From: Diphasiastrum complanatum
Taxonomy: Eukaryota; Streptophyta; Lycopodiopsida; Lycopodiales; Lycopodiaceae
Direction of reading: 5' to 3'
Assembly (NCBI GenBank): GCA_029204225.1
Contig: CM055097.1
Span: 75,415,848-75,479,847 of the forward strand
Length of the DNA stretch: 64,000 nt
In this document: piece by piece, positions 45,570 through 55,745 of the stretch
How the letters are laid out: every line of letters begins with the position of its first letter
Position numbering within the stretch: position 1 is the stretch's first letter
Notes under the pieces: generated by a model
Databases searched by the model: none
Told to the model about the DNA's origin: nothing
The model's input: the letters and a program-made list of their open reading frames with translations, nothing else
Position numbers and translations under genes: made by a program

Positions 45570-46266
45570 ATAAATCTAACTGTAATACTCGCGAATTCTG
45601 AAAAGGAGTTTTGAATGTCTAAATAGTGATTTTTTTAGATTTTCTGAAAAAAAAATTGGAGTTTTAGAATTCGCGGATAGGACAGGGAAATCGTGCTCTT
45701 TAAGAACAAATTCTTAGGCTAGATGGCGAATTCTAACCGAGAGGTTTGACTGGCAGATAGGAAATATGGAAAAAAATGTGATGTTTTGACAGTAAACGAG
45801 CAAAGTCTTTGAGATAGAATTCGCGAGCTGCTGGAGGACTGATCTTAATGAGATTTAGTCTCAGTGAAGCTGTTGAATTCTAGGATAAAGATTTGGGTGA
45901 GAAATAAGGGATTTTGACAGTATATCAGACTGTTTTCTCAAAATCTGATCGTTGTTAGAATTCTGGAGGTGATAAAATGAAAGATCAGGGTCTGTTAAGG
46001 CTGCAGATAGGCTGACAAATTCTGATATACCTTTTTGGTTGTGAAAAAGATCACTTGGGTCACTTCTTTTGAAGAAAACGCCCAAATTGACTCTTTTGTT
46101 GCTTCCCCCCGGTTGAAGAAGTTGCTCCGCAGCTCGTGTAGGACTGGAGAGACGACGCGTGCTATTTGTTGGTAGATAGAGACAAGCACAGAAGCAAACA
46201 TACAACACGGAAGTAAAAAAAACAAAAAGAAAAAGCAGAAGAAGCTAGGTAGAAAATACTTAAAAA
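45570..46266 (-). mobile_element. Gypsy K leader
   Basis: Between primer site and gag. It contains recurrent AGAATTCGC and GAATTC-centred short motifs (for example 45590, 45667, 45820), giving a weak tandem character. Open stretches here (95-115 codons, minus) have no gag features. Confidence 0.5.
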
Positions 46267-46282
46267 TCGGCAACGACGCCAA
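46267..46282 (-). promoter_or_regulatory. Primer-binding site of gypsy K
   Basis: The minus strand reads TTGGCGTCGTTGCCGA directly after the LTR end (...TTCCAACA). It is close to the TGGCGCCGTTGCCGG site attributed to tRNA-Asp in plant Athila/Tat-type gypsy elements. Confidence 0.82.
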
Positions 46283-46978
46283 TGTTGGAAGTATTTCTAG
46301 TTTGTGCGATGACTAGATCTACTTACGGGTGTAGTATAGGGATGTAGAGATTCGTCCAATTTTTAAGTTTCTACAACAAGCTTCAACGGAGATATGAAAG
46401 AATCAATAGGAATGAGAGCACTAAGGCTTACCCAACTAGTGCCCGAAACGGAAAGAAAGTTAATTAGTAACAACAACAAAAATGCTTGCTAAGGCAAACT
46501 CAACTAGCAAGATTGCTAAATCCTACTTAACACCCAAAGGGAGATAATAAGAATTGCGGCTAAACTAAGCAATAAACAAATAAAACCATCCCACAATTAA
46601 AGGCCAATGAAAGGAGGCAAGAGGAGGCCCGAGCACCTTCTCTCAAGCTATGCACCTTCCAGTGGGAACACAAACAAATAGAATGATAATCTCAATAGAG
46701 AGGAATTTAGCATAATCTCAGAGTGTTGTTTACAATGCAAATACCTCTCCTTTTATGGCAAGGAGGATCTTCCATACGTGTCTACTAACTTATGGGACTA
46801 ATCTGTTTCTAGCCTTTCTAGAACTTCTAACTTAGGATTTAGAACTTCAAATTTCTTAACTTAGAAAAACTTAAGATAAAATATTTCTAATCTTAAGTTT
46901 CCTAAGTCTAAGTTCTAAATCTAAATTTAAGCTTTTTTATTATTATTTAAGCTTCTACTCATAGACTTACAAAACACA
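46283..46978 (-). mobile_element. Gypsy K 5' LTR
   Basis: Minus-strand LTR ending ...TTCCAACA at 46283. The outer limit near 46978 (AAAACACA on the plus strand) is inferred from the TG...CA rule. A TATA-like CCATAAAAGG lies on the minus strand near 46750. An 18-bp motif at its outer end recurs 51 bp further on, in the flank (47018). Confidence 0.7.
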
Positions 46979-47044
46979 TGCCATGGTTGAAGTTTATTGA
47001 CAAATACTCATACGTGGTCTTACAAAACACATGCCACGGGAGTT

Positions 47045-47421
47045 TTTTCTTTTTTTCTTCTGTGTTAGCACAGTTGCTAATAGTTTTTCAATCAATTAAT
47101 GAAGTATTTTGGTTGAGAAATTTAATGTCAGATATTAATATGTATCAGTACAGTAGCCCTACAATTTTATTTTGTGATAATTAGAGTGCTATAGCCTTAT
47201 CGGCCAACCCTAGATTTCACTCTAGGAGTAAGCATATTGAAATTAGATATCACTACATCAGGGGCAAGGTTTTCAACAAGGCGGTGAGCTTAACGTACTC
47301 CAAAATGCAGGACATGGTTGTAGATATATTCACGAAAGCATTAAGTGTTAATGCAACAACAAATTTTGTGCATTACTCGGTCTGAAAATCAAGGCATTCA
47401 CGGATCCAGATTAAGGGGGCG
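47045..47421 (+). pseudogene. Copia G RNase H C terminus and polypurine tract
   Basis: Plus-strand 3' end of a copia polyprotein. It carries ILFCDN (with the catalytic Asp of the RNase H domain), a stop in the position usually occupied by Gln/Lys, then SAIALSANPRFHSRSKHIEI and RYHYIRG, and the C-terminal DIFTKALS signature. The frame ends near 47385. TTAAGGGGGCG (47411-47421) is the polypurine tract, immediately before the 3' LTR at 47422. The rest of the element is missing to the left, where gypsy K is inserted or joined. Confidence 0.9.
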
Positions 47422-47566
47422 TGTTGGATTTATCTCCTCTACTCTCCAAAATCCCATTTTAATCTGCCTCCATTCATGCTGCATTTTTATTCACGTTGTC
47501 GCACAGTCTGCATATTTACATGTAAATTCTCACAGACGAAGAAAAGGCAAAAAACGCGACACTATG
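47422..47566 (+). mobile_element. LTR G, 5' part, after a polypurine tract
   Basis: The first ~145 bp of LTR G (TGTTGGATTTATCTCC...), more than 90% like 9716-9860. It is cut at 47566 by the TRIM-like array. Confidence 0.88.
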
Positions 47567-48098
47567 TATGCACCCGCGCCACATCGTCTACTGGACTGCT
47601 CTCCGCTGCCGACAAAACTCTAAGTCGGTATTAGAGCAAGTGTTTTGGTCCTGAACGAGCAAGTGCGGGATTCTTTTGCCCTGTGCTCGCTTGAGTGGGG
47701 GTGTTGGAGGATGCAAGCTACGCACAAAGCGGCTGCATCCGAAAAGGCACCAAAAAGAGAGTGCATTCGGCCTATAAGCAAATGGAGACTATAACATAAT
47801 TCACATATAAGCTCATTGTAGACAATGTATTCTTGTCCCCTGGTACAAGCCCTTTTGGGATCAAAGGGGAATGATGGCGGGTGGCTAGGCGGTGGGGATG
47901 GAATCCAGCACGCGGCCCGCAGGTGCGCATGACGCGCCACATCGTCTACTAGACCGCTCTCCACTGTTGACAAAACTCTGAGTTCGTGTTGGAGGATTCA
48001 AGCTACGCACAAAGCAGCTGCGTCCGAAAAGGCCCCAGAAAGACAGTGCATTGGTCCCATAAGCAAATGAAGACTATAACAGAACCCACATATAAGCT
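47567..48098 (+). mobile_element. TRIM-like element H, plus copy with doubled LTR
   Basis: Structure left to right: the last ~55 bp of an LTR (to 47621); an 80-bp internal region (47622-47701) holding a tRNA-Met-type primer site (CGGTATTAGAGCAAG) at its left and a purine tract (TTGAGTGGGGG) at its right; a full ~285-bp LTR (47702-47986, TGTTGGAGGATGC...); and then, directly joined, the first 112 bp of another LTR (47987-48098). There is no coding capacity. LTR and internal sizes are those of terminal-repeat retrotransposons in miniature (TRIM), which depend on enzymes of other elements. Confidence 0.82.
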
Positions 48099-48107
48099 GT
48101 AGAATCA

Positions 48108-48527
48108 CCACTCTCTTTTTGGTGCCTTTTTGGACGCAGCTGCTTTGTGCGTAGCTTGCATCCTACAACACCCCCACTCAAGCGAGCACAGGGCGAAAGA
48201 AACCCCCACTTGCTCATTCAGGACCAAAATGCTTGCTCTGATATCGACTTTGAGTTTTGTCGGCAGCAGATAGCGGTCCAGTAGACGATGTGGCACTTCG
48301 TGCGCACATGCGGGTCGCGTGCGTGATCTCATCCCCACCGCCTAGCCACCACCATCATTTCTCTTTGACCCCAAAAGGGCTGGTACTAGGGGACAAGGGT
48401 ACATTGTCTACAATGAGCTTATATGTGAGTTCTGTTATAGTGTCCATTTGCTTATGGGACGAATGCACTCTCTTTTTGGTGCCTTTTCGGATGCTGCCGC
48501 TTTGTCCGTAGCTTGCATCCTCCAACA
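48108..48527 (-). mobile_element. TRIM-like element H, minus copy
   Basis: The mirror image of the plus copy: LTR 48527-48251 (277 bp), primer site at 48250-48236 (minus GATATCAGAGCAAG), 80-bp internal region, polypurine tract at 48181-48171, and the first 63 bp of the second LTR (48170-48108). The two copies therefore meet head-on at 48099-48107. It is inserted into the gag start of the copia F fragment at 48528. Confidence 0.82.
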
Positions 48528-48567
48528 GCTCCATCAAGATGGGACTGGATTTTCCTTGTGAATCCAT
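48528..48567 (-). pseudogene. Copia F gag start, cut after 13 codons
   Basis: An ATG complementary to 48565-48567 opens MDSQGKSSPILMEL, after a leader of ~140 bp from the primer site: the normal place and style for a copia gag start. TRIM H interrupts it. Confidence 0.55.
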
Positions 48568-48709
48568 GAGGAAGATTAGTCTAAGTGATTGGAAAAACTG
48601 TTAGTGACTTAAGTATGAAAATTTGGCGTCGAGTTACAGAACAAGAAGACAATTACTCTATCGGCTAGTAGAGTCTTGTATTGTGGAAGCTTATCAGACT
48701 ACAAAAATA
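48568..48709 (-). mobile_element. Copia F leader
   Basis: Short untranslated stretch between primer site and gag ATG on the minus strand. Confidence 0.6.
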
Positions 48710-48721
48710 GCTCTGATACCA
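48710..48721 (-). promoter_or_regulatory. Perfect primer-binding site of copia F
   Basis: TGGTATCAGAGC on the minus strand, directly next to the LTR end ...CTCCAACA. It is an exact match to the plant initiator tRNA-Met site. Confidence 0.95.
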
Positions 48722-49087
48722 TGTTGGAGAAAGAGGGTGTGTTGTGAAAGATTTTAGATCCTTACGATCCAATCTACTTGAACGATCTTTGGTTAGAAAG
48801 AGAAATACACTACGAATTTCACCAATTTAGAAAAATCAGCATCTACACACGATTTGAGATCCAAACACTAATAGAACTTGATCAAACTTGAATGAAATGA
48901 TTATGTATTGTTGTTGTCCGTACAAAACCAGCAAGCTACTGTATTTCACACGTGTGGATCCAAAAATAGCAAATATAGATCATTCTACACATAGAATTGC
49001 AAGCAATCACCAAGATAGTGCACCAATGGATGTCAAAACCCAAGAGAACCATGTATAAGCATGAAATGAGATAGAGAAGAGAGAAAT
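48722..49087 (-). mobile_element. LTR F, minus copy, 5' truncated
   Basis: It matches 43160-43477 as reverse complement and supplies the 3' end missing there. The U3 part including the TATA box is lost; LTR G replaces it at about 49087. CACGTG occurs at 48949-48954. Confidence 0.88.
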
Positions 49088-49258
49088 CACGTGTCGCATG
49101 CGAGAATTTACTTGTATATATGCAGACAGTCGCGTTTTATTTGTCTGTCTTATTTTACATGTAAATATGCAAACTGTGCGACAACATGAGTAAAAATGCA
49201 GCATGAGTGGAGGCTAATTAAAATAGGATTTAGGAGAGTAGAGGAGATAAATCCAACA
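49088..49258 (-). mobile_element. LTR G fragment, inverted
   Basis: Reverse complement of the first ~170 bp of LTR G. It ends ...ATAAATCCAACA at 49258, i.e. its true 5' terminus, next to gypsy RT sequence. Confidence 0.85.
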
Positions 49259-49269
49259 GCCAGAGGTAT

Positions 49270-49926
49270 GATATTTTTCTTAATCTTGAAAAATGTTAGA
49301 TATGGGTCACCCACGACGTTGTACTTGGTCACATTGTATCGCTCAATGGGATTGCCACCGACCTAGAGAAGATCAAAGTCATTGTCAAGAGGCTAGAACC
49401 TAAAACAGTCCGAGACACTTATTGTTTTATGGTTCACTACCGTTGCCATATTCGCGACTTTGCTAGTAAGGCACGATGGATATACAAAGTGATCGTAAAT
49501 CCTAAGTGGACAGATGAACAGAGAAAGGCCTTCCAAGAACTTAAACACGCCTTGACTACTGCTCCTATCTTGCGAGCTCCAAATTACACGAAGGAGTTTC
49601 ACGTCCACTCTGATGCATCGAAGTTTGCCATCGGTGGAGTGCTAACTCAACCAGGAGAGTACAAGAAGGACTATCCAATTCGTTTCTTTAGTAGGCAATT
49701 AACGTATGCGGAGATGAACTACACCACAACCGAGAGGGAAGCATTGGCATATGATTTATGCCACCCAGAAGTTTTGACATTATCTTCTAGGCAAACCCTT
49801 TGTATTTTTCACAGATCATCAAACGTTACTGTACCTCGTGAACAAAACTTGCACAACAGGTAGAATCACACGTTGGTTGTTATTACTACAAGAAAATCAA
49901 ATTTTGTATTATTGTGCGCAAGGGAT
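49270..49926 (+). pseudogene. Ty3/gypsy RT-RNase H fragment
   Basis: Plus-strand C-terminal part of a gypsy reverse transcriptase and the start of its RNase H. LGHIVSLNGIATDLEKI is the thumb/connection signature. A frameshift near 49430 is followed by WTDEQRKAFQELKHALTTAP, ILRAPNYTKEFHVHSDAS (first RNase H Asp), FAIGGVLTQ, PIRFFSRQLTYAEMNYTTTEREALA with the conserved Glu. Another shift leads to the VFFTDHQTLLYL block in a different frame (about 49805). The sequence ends where LTR I starts at 49927. The YVDD motif lies upstream and is not present. Confidence 0.9.
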
Positions 49927-50461
49927 TGTCATGTACTCTTAGTACATCCATGCTCATCAATGCATCAAAATATCCATTGTAAGCTTTGTAGGCCCAAAAG
50001 GAGCTATTAGCCTTAAGAACAAGGCGGTTTTCTCTTTAGGCCCTTCCAAGTAATAAATAAGGATAATAGGCCACTAAGGGACCAATGTAGGCTAAATAAT
50101 GCTTATTAAGGGTTAACTATCCTTCAAGATAGTTATGTTTAGTTAAGTAAGAGCATTGTCTATAACTAGGCAAGAGACATCATTTTGTGAATCTTTTGGC
50201 TCATTTGCAAGTGAGAGCTTCTAGCTTCCTTGTGAATGTGAGCCATAGGGACCTCCATTGCTAGGTCTCATGTGACCTACCTACATGAATCCATGCTTAT
50301 TTACATTGTTTGTACTCTTCTTTTCATTACTAATGTGATTCCATTGAGATCTCATTGTTTCTAGCTTTCTATGGGTATGCTATCTTGAATGCTTTGTATT
50401 TTTCTTGCTCTTAGCTTTACTTCATTGTTATTGCTATTTGTTTGAGATTTGGCACATGACA
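49927..50461 (+). mobile_element. LTR I (535 bp), inserted in gypsy RNase H
   Basis: TGTCATGTACTC...GCACATGACA, with TGTCATG at the start matched by CATGACA at the end (7-bp terminal inverted repeat). Seventeen bases later comes a primer-site-like TTGCTATCAGAGCATAG. No second copy lies in the window, so the limits rest on the terminal repeat and primer site only. Confidence 0.7.
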
Positions 50462-50465
50462 TTAC

Positions 50466-50482
50466 TTGCTATCAGAGCATAG
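50466..50482 (+). promoter_or_regulatory. Primer-binding-site-like sequence after LTR I
   Basis: TTGCTATCAGAGCATAG, one mismatch (C for G) from TGGTATCAGAGC. Confidence 0.65.
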
Positions 50483-51883
50483 ACCCATGATTCATGATGA
50501 TTCTATGAGGATTCCATTAGATTTCATGAGTTTACTGTTTTTGTAGCTTTCTTTTTGCTGATTTTTAATTTTGAATTTTTCATTTATGTTCAGACAAATT
50601 TTTGACAGTCAATTTTATTTTTTATTTCTAATTTGATTCCATAGCTTTGTAGACTTTGTTTCAGCTTTAATTTGCACTATTTTTCAAGCCATTTGGATAA
50701 GAGATGCAAAAGTTATTGCACTTTTTTCCAAAAGCTATCAAAATAGGTGACTAGAATTTTGTCTTCACTTGATTTGAATTTTTCAGATCTGATCTGAGTT
50801 TTAATTTCTAGTTTCTTCCCATAGGATTTTAGAGCATTGTCTTACTTTGATCTGATCGATATGGCAGGTCATTTGGATTGGTATCGAAAAGCTTATGACA
50901 AATCTTGATTTGTAGCTCTAGTTTTGTTAGTTTTATTTCTTCAAAATTTTCCGTCCCGTTTCAGTTTTCAATTCTGAAGTTTAATGTCCTTTGTAATTTT
51001 TTTTTATTTCTTCAATTTGAACCTTAATATAAAATAAAAAACCAAACCTAATCCTACCTACCTACATCCCTAACCTACGCGACCTAATTCTCTCGCTTCC
51101 TCTCTCTCCTTCTTCACGCATTTCTTCATCATCCTCATTACATTCAGGCCAGAGTATCCTTCTTAGTTGACTGATCGAATTCTTCCAAATCAGAGAAAAA
51201 ACCAACACCGCCCTGCTGCGAAGTCGAATCTGAAAGACGCGGAGTATACATTAGACTCCAAACCAGAACAGGGACGAGCTGATTTGGAAAATCCAATCAG
51301 CTTAACGTGTGGCTACATCACGGACAGGAACGTTTCTCTGGCATTCTTTACACCTCTATTCTCAGAATTCAGCTGAAGCAAAATTCCAACGCTGGATTCC
51401 TGGTACCGGTTGCATGAACCCGATTGAACAGATTCCAAAAGACGCTCTGTTTGTCAGCATCAATCTCTCCTTCAAGGATCGGATCACAGGCAGGAAGATC
51501 TGAATCCTCCTCACGAAGCTCAACCATCCTCCGTCGGTTGACATCTCTCTCTCTCTCTACCGCGACTTCGGCTACCTCCATTCTCTCTCTACGAAGCCAT
51601 CGGTTGAGTTTTTCTCTCTCTATCTTCACGTATTACTCTCTCCGTCGGTTACCTCCCTTTTCTCTCTACGAGTGCATCTATTGAGTACGTCGGTGACCTA
51701 CGATTTTTTTTATTTTTCTACGAGCACAAAAATGTTTCATGGATTTCAAAAAATTATTGAATTTAATTTTAAAACTTTTATATTTAAGCTTGGAATTTAG
51801 TGAAGTAAAAACAAAAAATGTTTAGAAAGATAAGACAAATTCACCGAGACTATCCAAATTAATGCTGTAACACTTTAGAATGG
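50483..51883 (+). mobile_element. Leader of gypsy I
   Basis: 1.4 kb of non-coding sequence. 51060-51700 is rich in TCTCTCT tracts and resembles an untranslated leader. Open stretches of 60-86 codons on both strands at 51167-51684 have no domain support. Confidence 0.5.
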
Positions 51884-52775
51884 GTGGTAAAGGAAAACAG
51901 AGTGGATAAAAATAACCCACCTCAAAACAACTTGCCTACTGATGAAACAATGGAAGAACTGCAGGTTTCAAACCAGCAAGAAAACATACCAAGTAAACTG
52001 CAAGTTACTCAAGATCTGATAGTTACAATGTTGCAAGCAATGAAAAGAAATCGACTTGCTGATGAGGTGAAATGGGACAAATTGTTTGATAGCCTAGTAG
52101 ATAGGCAAGACAAACTAGCGGGAGCTGATCAGAGATCTAATGAGCCTTCTACATCGTTCCGAATACCATCTCCATCACAAAATGTAACATCTTCTCATGA
52201 TGTACGAAGAATTGACATGGACAAGGGAAAACAGGTATTACAGACTAATATTGAATACCCAGTCAAACTGATAGGGGCATGTCTGAACAACGAGTGCAAC
52301 ACTCCACGAGACCTTATGAACAACAGAACCACTTTGATACTCGGGAGTATAAGAATAAGATAACCATTCCAAAATTCAATGGTGACTTTAAGACCCTTGA
52401 CATTGAGGAGTGGTTGGATAAATTAGATGGTTACTTTACTCTGTTCAATAGAGATGACCGAGATAAAATCACTTTCGCTACGATCCACTTTGAAGAAGCA
52501 GCCTATGAGTGGTGGAAGCGGAGGGAGAATAGGTTATCAATGGAAGAATGTAATGCACGAACTAATTGGCCGTTATTCAAGAATGCTTGTATTGAGACCT
52601 TCAGAAGACCATTCCAAAATGATGACAACTGTAAAAGATGGACAAGGGTAGGTCAGAAGAGTTCAATACAAGAGTATAACTTCGATTTTTGGAGTCTAAC
52701 TCTTAAACCACCCACAATGTTTGATGCAGACGAAGGTATATACAAGGACTGCAGCCGGATATTGGAGCTGATATA
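51884..52775 (+). pseudogene. Gypsy I gag fragment
   Basis: Two overlapping open frames form a Ty3/gypsy gag with one frameshift near 52300-52360. The first (51884-52363) is a Gln/Asn-rich N-terminal region. The second (52279-52776, real ATG) carries the capsid core: IPKFNGDFKTLDIEEWLDKL, FATIHFEEAAYEWWKRR and NWPLFKNACIETFR. The conserved W of the Y.WW motif and the F...L....F pattern identify Retrotrans_gag. After ILELI a stop follows where the gag C terminus should continue in another frame. It probably belongs to the same element as LTR I, whose primer site lies 1.4 kb upstream in the right orientation. Confidence 0.85.
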
Positions 52776-53294
52776 GCATCACGTTTTTGTACTGATCTCG
52801 ATCAAGCTATGCGGGTGGCTCTTAAAATTGAGCCTAAATATGCTGGTAGGTGGTCAACTAAATCATGAGCACCCAGATATGAAGTTAACGGATGAGAAAC
52901 TGAGCGGAATTCTGATATCCGTCGACATGATAAGGGAAGGAACACAATTATCCAGTACCCGATAGTTAAAGAAGCTGATAGGAGGAATAGTGGTAAGAAA
53001 CAAGTGAGCAACATGGAGGCCAAGCCAGAGGTGAAGATTGTTAGATCAAAAGCAAAGATAGATCGACTGCGGCAACAAGGCTTATGTTTCACTTGTAAGC
53101 AAAAATGGAAACCAGGGCATAAGTGTGACAAAGCTAAGTTTGTCGGGATTTCCCTGATTGTTGAAGATGACGAAGATGATAATAGCACTTTTTCAGAGAA
53201 TGTCATTGACACTCAGCCGCCGCAAAATGATGAAGGAAAGGAAGACACCTCATCTGATGAGGAATCACCAAACCATCAATCAGACCATGGATAG
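52776..53294 (+). pseudogene. Gypsy I gag C terminus with zinc knuckle
   Basis: Frameshifted region followed by an open stretch (53004-53294). It contains KIDRLRQQGLCFTCKQKWKPGHKCDKAKF, the elongated CX2CX6-9GHXC zinc knuckle characteristic of chromovirus-like plant gypsy elements (all Cys and His ligands present). An acidic tail (VEDDEDDNS, SSDEESPN) separates it from the protease. Confidence 0.87.
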
Positions 53295-53640
53295 CAGGAA
53301 AGATCCATTAGGAGGGATCAGGAAGTTGAACTATTTTAAATGCTTTCAATGGATCCCATTCTAACAAAACCTTCCATGTGCAAGCGTTAATTAATGGAAG
53401 GAAAGTATTTTGCTTAATAGATAGTGGTAGTACGCATAACTTCTTTAATAGTAGGTCGTTACGAAGCTGTGGATTAGCATCTTTGGATCGTTGTGATAAG
53501 ATGAGAGTCCAGATTGCCAATGGAGTAACCATTCCTTGTAATAACATCACCCCAGTGGTGAAATTACACATGGAAGATTATACTCATAAAACGAGTTCCC
53601 ATATTGTGAAGTTGGGTCCAATTGATGTTATATACTAGGG
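53295..53640 (+). pseudogene. Gypsy I protease fragment
   Basis: Retroviral aspartic protease of the gypsy type. FHVQALINGRKVF, then CLIDSGSTHNFF with the catalytic Asp in DSG, then RVQIANGVTIPC. In an intact protease the flap region ends with a DVVLGMPWL-like motif; here it reads GPIDVIY followed by a stop at 53636-53638, with GWNG as a possible relic. RT and the later domains are absent: downstream sequence is a different repeat. Confidence 0.85.
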
Positions 53641-53699
53641 GTGGAATGGTTAAGACTTTGGGAAATGTAACAATCAACTTCGATCATTCTTCGACGAGC

Positions 53700-54000
53700 T
53701 CAGTTTGTAGGAGCGGCTGCTCCAAAGCTTCATGCATTACCTATTATTGGATCTATTTTAGTTAGTGATTTACATCAGACAGTTGGTTTTGAGTAATTAG
53801 TTTAATATTCAATTTCTGACTTAAATCGAGCAGTTGGTTTTAAGTAATTAGTTTTCTATTCTAAGTTTTACTTAGCTTTTAGGTAGCTTATTTCATTTTT
53901 GCCGTTCTATGGTATTTTATTTTAGATACTTTAATCTTTTTGCTTGATCATGGGTTTTCCCATCATTTTTAATAAAATCAAGATTATTCTCTTTTCAAGA
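53700..54000 (+). repeat. Retroelement tail, homologous to 27216-27450
   Basis: Same order of blocks as the minus-strand copy at 27.2-27.45 kb, ending in a TTTTAATAAAA motif. This copy has an extra ~55-bp tandem duplication (two AGTTGGTTTTRAGTAATTAG units, 53779-53850). Confidence 0.65.
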
Positions 54001-54196
54001 ACTTTTAATTTTTAATCACAAGTTTCTATTCAGTCATGTATGAATTTTCTTGCCATGTTTTAAATGACCTTGCATCCTTCTCTTTAGATACTACAACAAC
54101 ATTCTCATTTTCAATGTTGTCTTTCACTTTGTTCGACTTTTTTATATAGACGTTACAAAATGTCACCGTTGATTGTCTAGCTAGCCTATCTAAATT
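54001..54196. other. No feature seen
   Basis: Short AT-rich spacer between the retroelement tail and the inverted repeat. Confidence 0.4.
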
Positions 54197-55745
54197 TGTG
54201 TATGTAGATGACCTAAATTTGTCAATTTACTATGCTTCTATACTAACGGTTTGTTTCAAAAAAATCGAATAAAAAACCGTCGTTCGAAAGAACACTGAGT
54301 GAGCTTTGTACATTAGTTGAGATATTTCATGGCAATTTGAAAATCGCAACTTCAAATTTCACTTTTCATATTGTAGTATCGTTTGGGAAAAAGGCAAATC
54401 TCCTAGTTTACAATTTTGAGAGGGAAATTGCCACCACTTCTTTTGCCATATTATATTTGATAAAAAAGATGGCTCTCTAACAATTGTCTTTTTTTAACAA
54501 ATACTAACATTGTGGAAAGATCTCAAATATGCTACAAAGCTCATTCAATGTTCTTTCAAACGATGATTGTTTATTCTATATTTATGAAAAGAATGATTTC
54601 TTCAACGATAATAACATTTAGACTCACTTGAACAACCTTGTCATTAGCAATCGAAATTAGCTAAACGATATCAACAACTGTCAACTATTTCAGCTTGGAC
54701 ATTATTGCTCACCTCGAATGTCTTGAGTGTTCTGAAATTTTTTAGAACCATCAACATCTATTTCTTGTAATTAGCAAGTACTTGATTGCATGTCTCTTTT
54801 TGGCAATGACAATTATGTCTTTAGTAGAGACATATAATATGCTATTTTATTTCGTTGTTTGCTATTCTATTTCAAAATGCAACTTTTTTTTAGCTACAAC
54901 ACGATGACATATGAAACACATGTGTGATGAGTATAAAATTTACTTCAAAAAGGTAAATTTTCTAGACATTTTCTTTGTTAAGATGTTAGACAAATCATAT
55001 GCCTTTAATGTCATGAAATGAACTCAATATAATAAGAAACAACAATTCTTTGACTGCATATTTGCATATGTCAGCTTCAAAAAAATATTTGCCTACAATT
55101 AGCAAGACATGAAAGTGAAAACAAAAAGCAATTTGAAATGGCAAGGAACTCACTTACCGATTGTTCTGATGCTTGTCAACACCTTCACATATTTAGCATT
55201 TACCAGAATGACACAAAGTACAAAGGAATTGGTGTTATATATAGTGAAGCATGTAACTCAAGATGTTTGCAAAGAATGGTGGGTATCAATTGTTTCTCAA
55301 ATCTTATATTAAAAGGTTAGCATATTCCATTTATAAAACTCGGCTTTTGATCAAGGTGTATGTTTTGCTTCAAAAGCATCAGCTCACTATTCTAGGTTTA
55401 TATATTACATCAAAGTCAAAACACTGTGGCTTAGGGATTCTATTACGACACAGCTCTTTGCTCCATTTTGAGTCTATACAGTTCATGCCCTTCATGTAGA
55501 GCAATTGAACTAGTGGCTTATACACTTTAGTGCCCTTCATGTAGGACAGTAAGCTATCAATCATCAATTAATCTCTACTATACTTTGAAATTCACGAAAA
55601 TGATGGAACTATATGAACGTGTTTCTGCGCAACATCTATAATTAACATGTTAGCTAATCTTTGGAATAACCTAGTTCAGAGGCTTTTGCTTGCCCCGTCA
55701 TTGGGATTTAGCTACCTCAGCGTGCACGAACCTAAATGAGGCTTC
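54197..55745 (-). repeat. Arm 2 of the 1.5-kb inverted repeat (partner 28871-30405)
   Basis: It contains MITE copy 2 at 54266-54577. On the plus strand the two conserved short open stretches of arm 1 reappear (55109-55312 and 55263-55499). About 24 kb separates the arms. Confidence 0.92.
54266..54577. mobile_element. MITE copy 2
   Basis: Terminal inverted repeats: left GAATAAAAAACCGTCGTTCG..., right GAATAAACAATCATCGTTTG... on the opposite strand, both running into GAGCTTTGTA. It is carried inside arm 2, so the MITE inserted before the arm was duplicated. Confidence 0.82.

Noticed and set aside
45995..46282. 95-codon minus-strand frame with a hydrophobic start in the gypsy K leader
   Set aside because: It overlaps the primer-binding site and leader; gag begins downstream at 45428.
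51369..51684. Overlapping 86-codon frames on both strands rich in Arg/Glu or Ser/Leu
   Set aside because: They arise from TCTCTCT/AGAGAGA tracts in the gypsy I leader.
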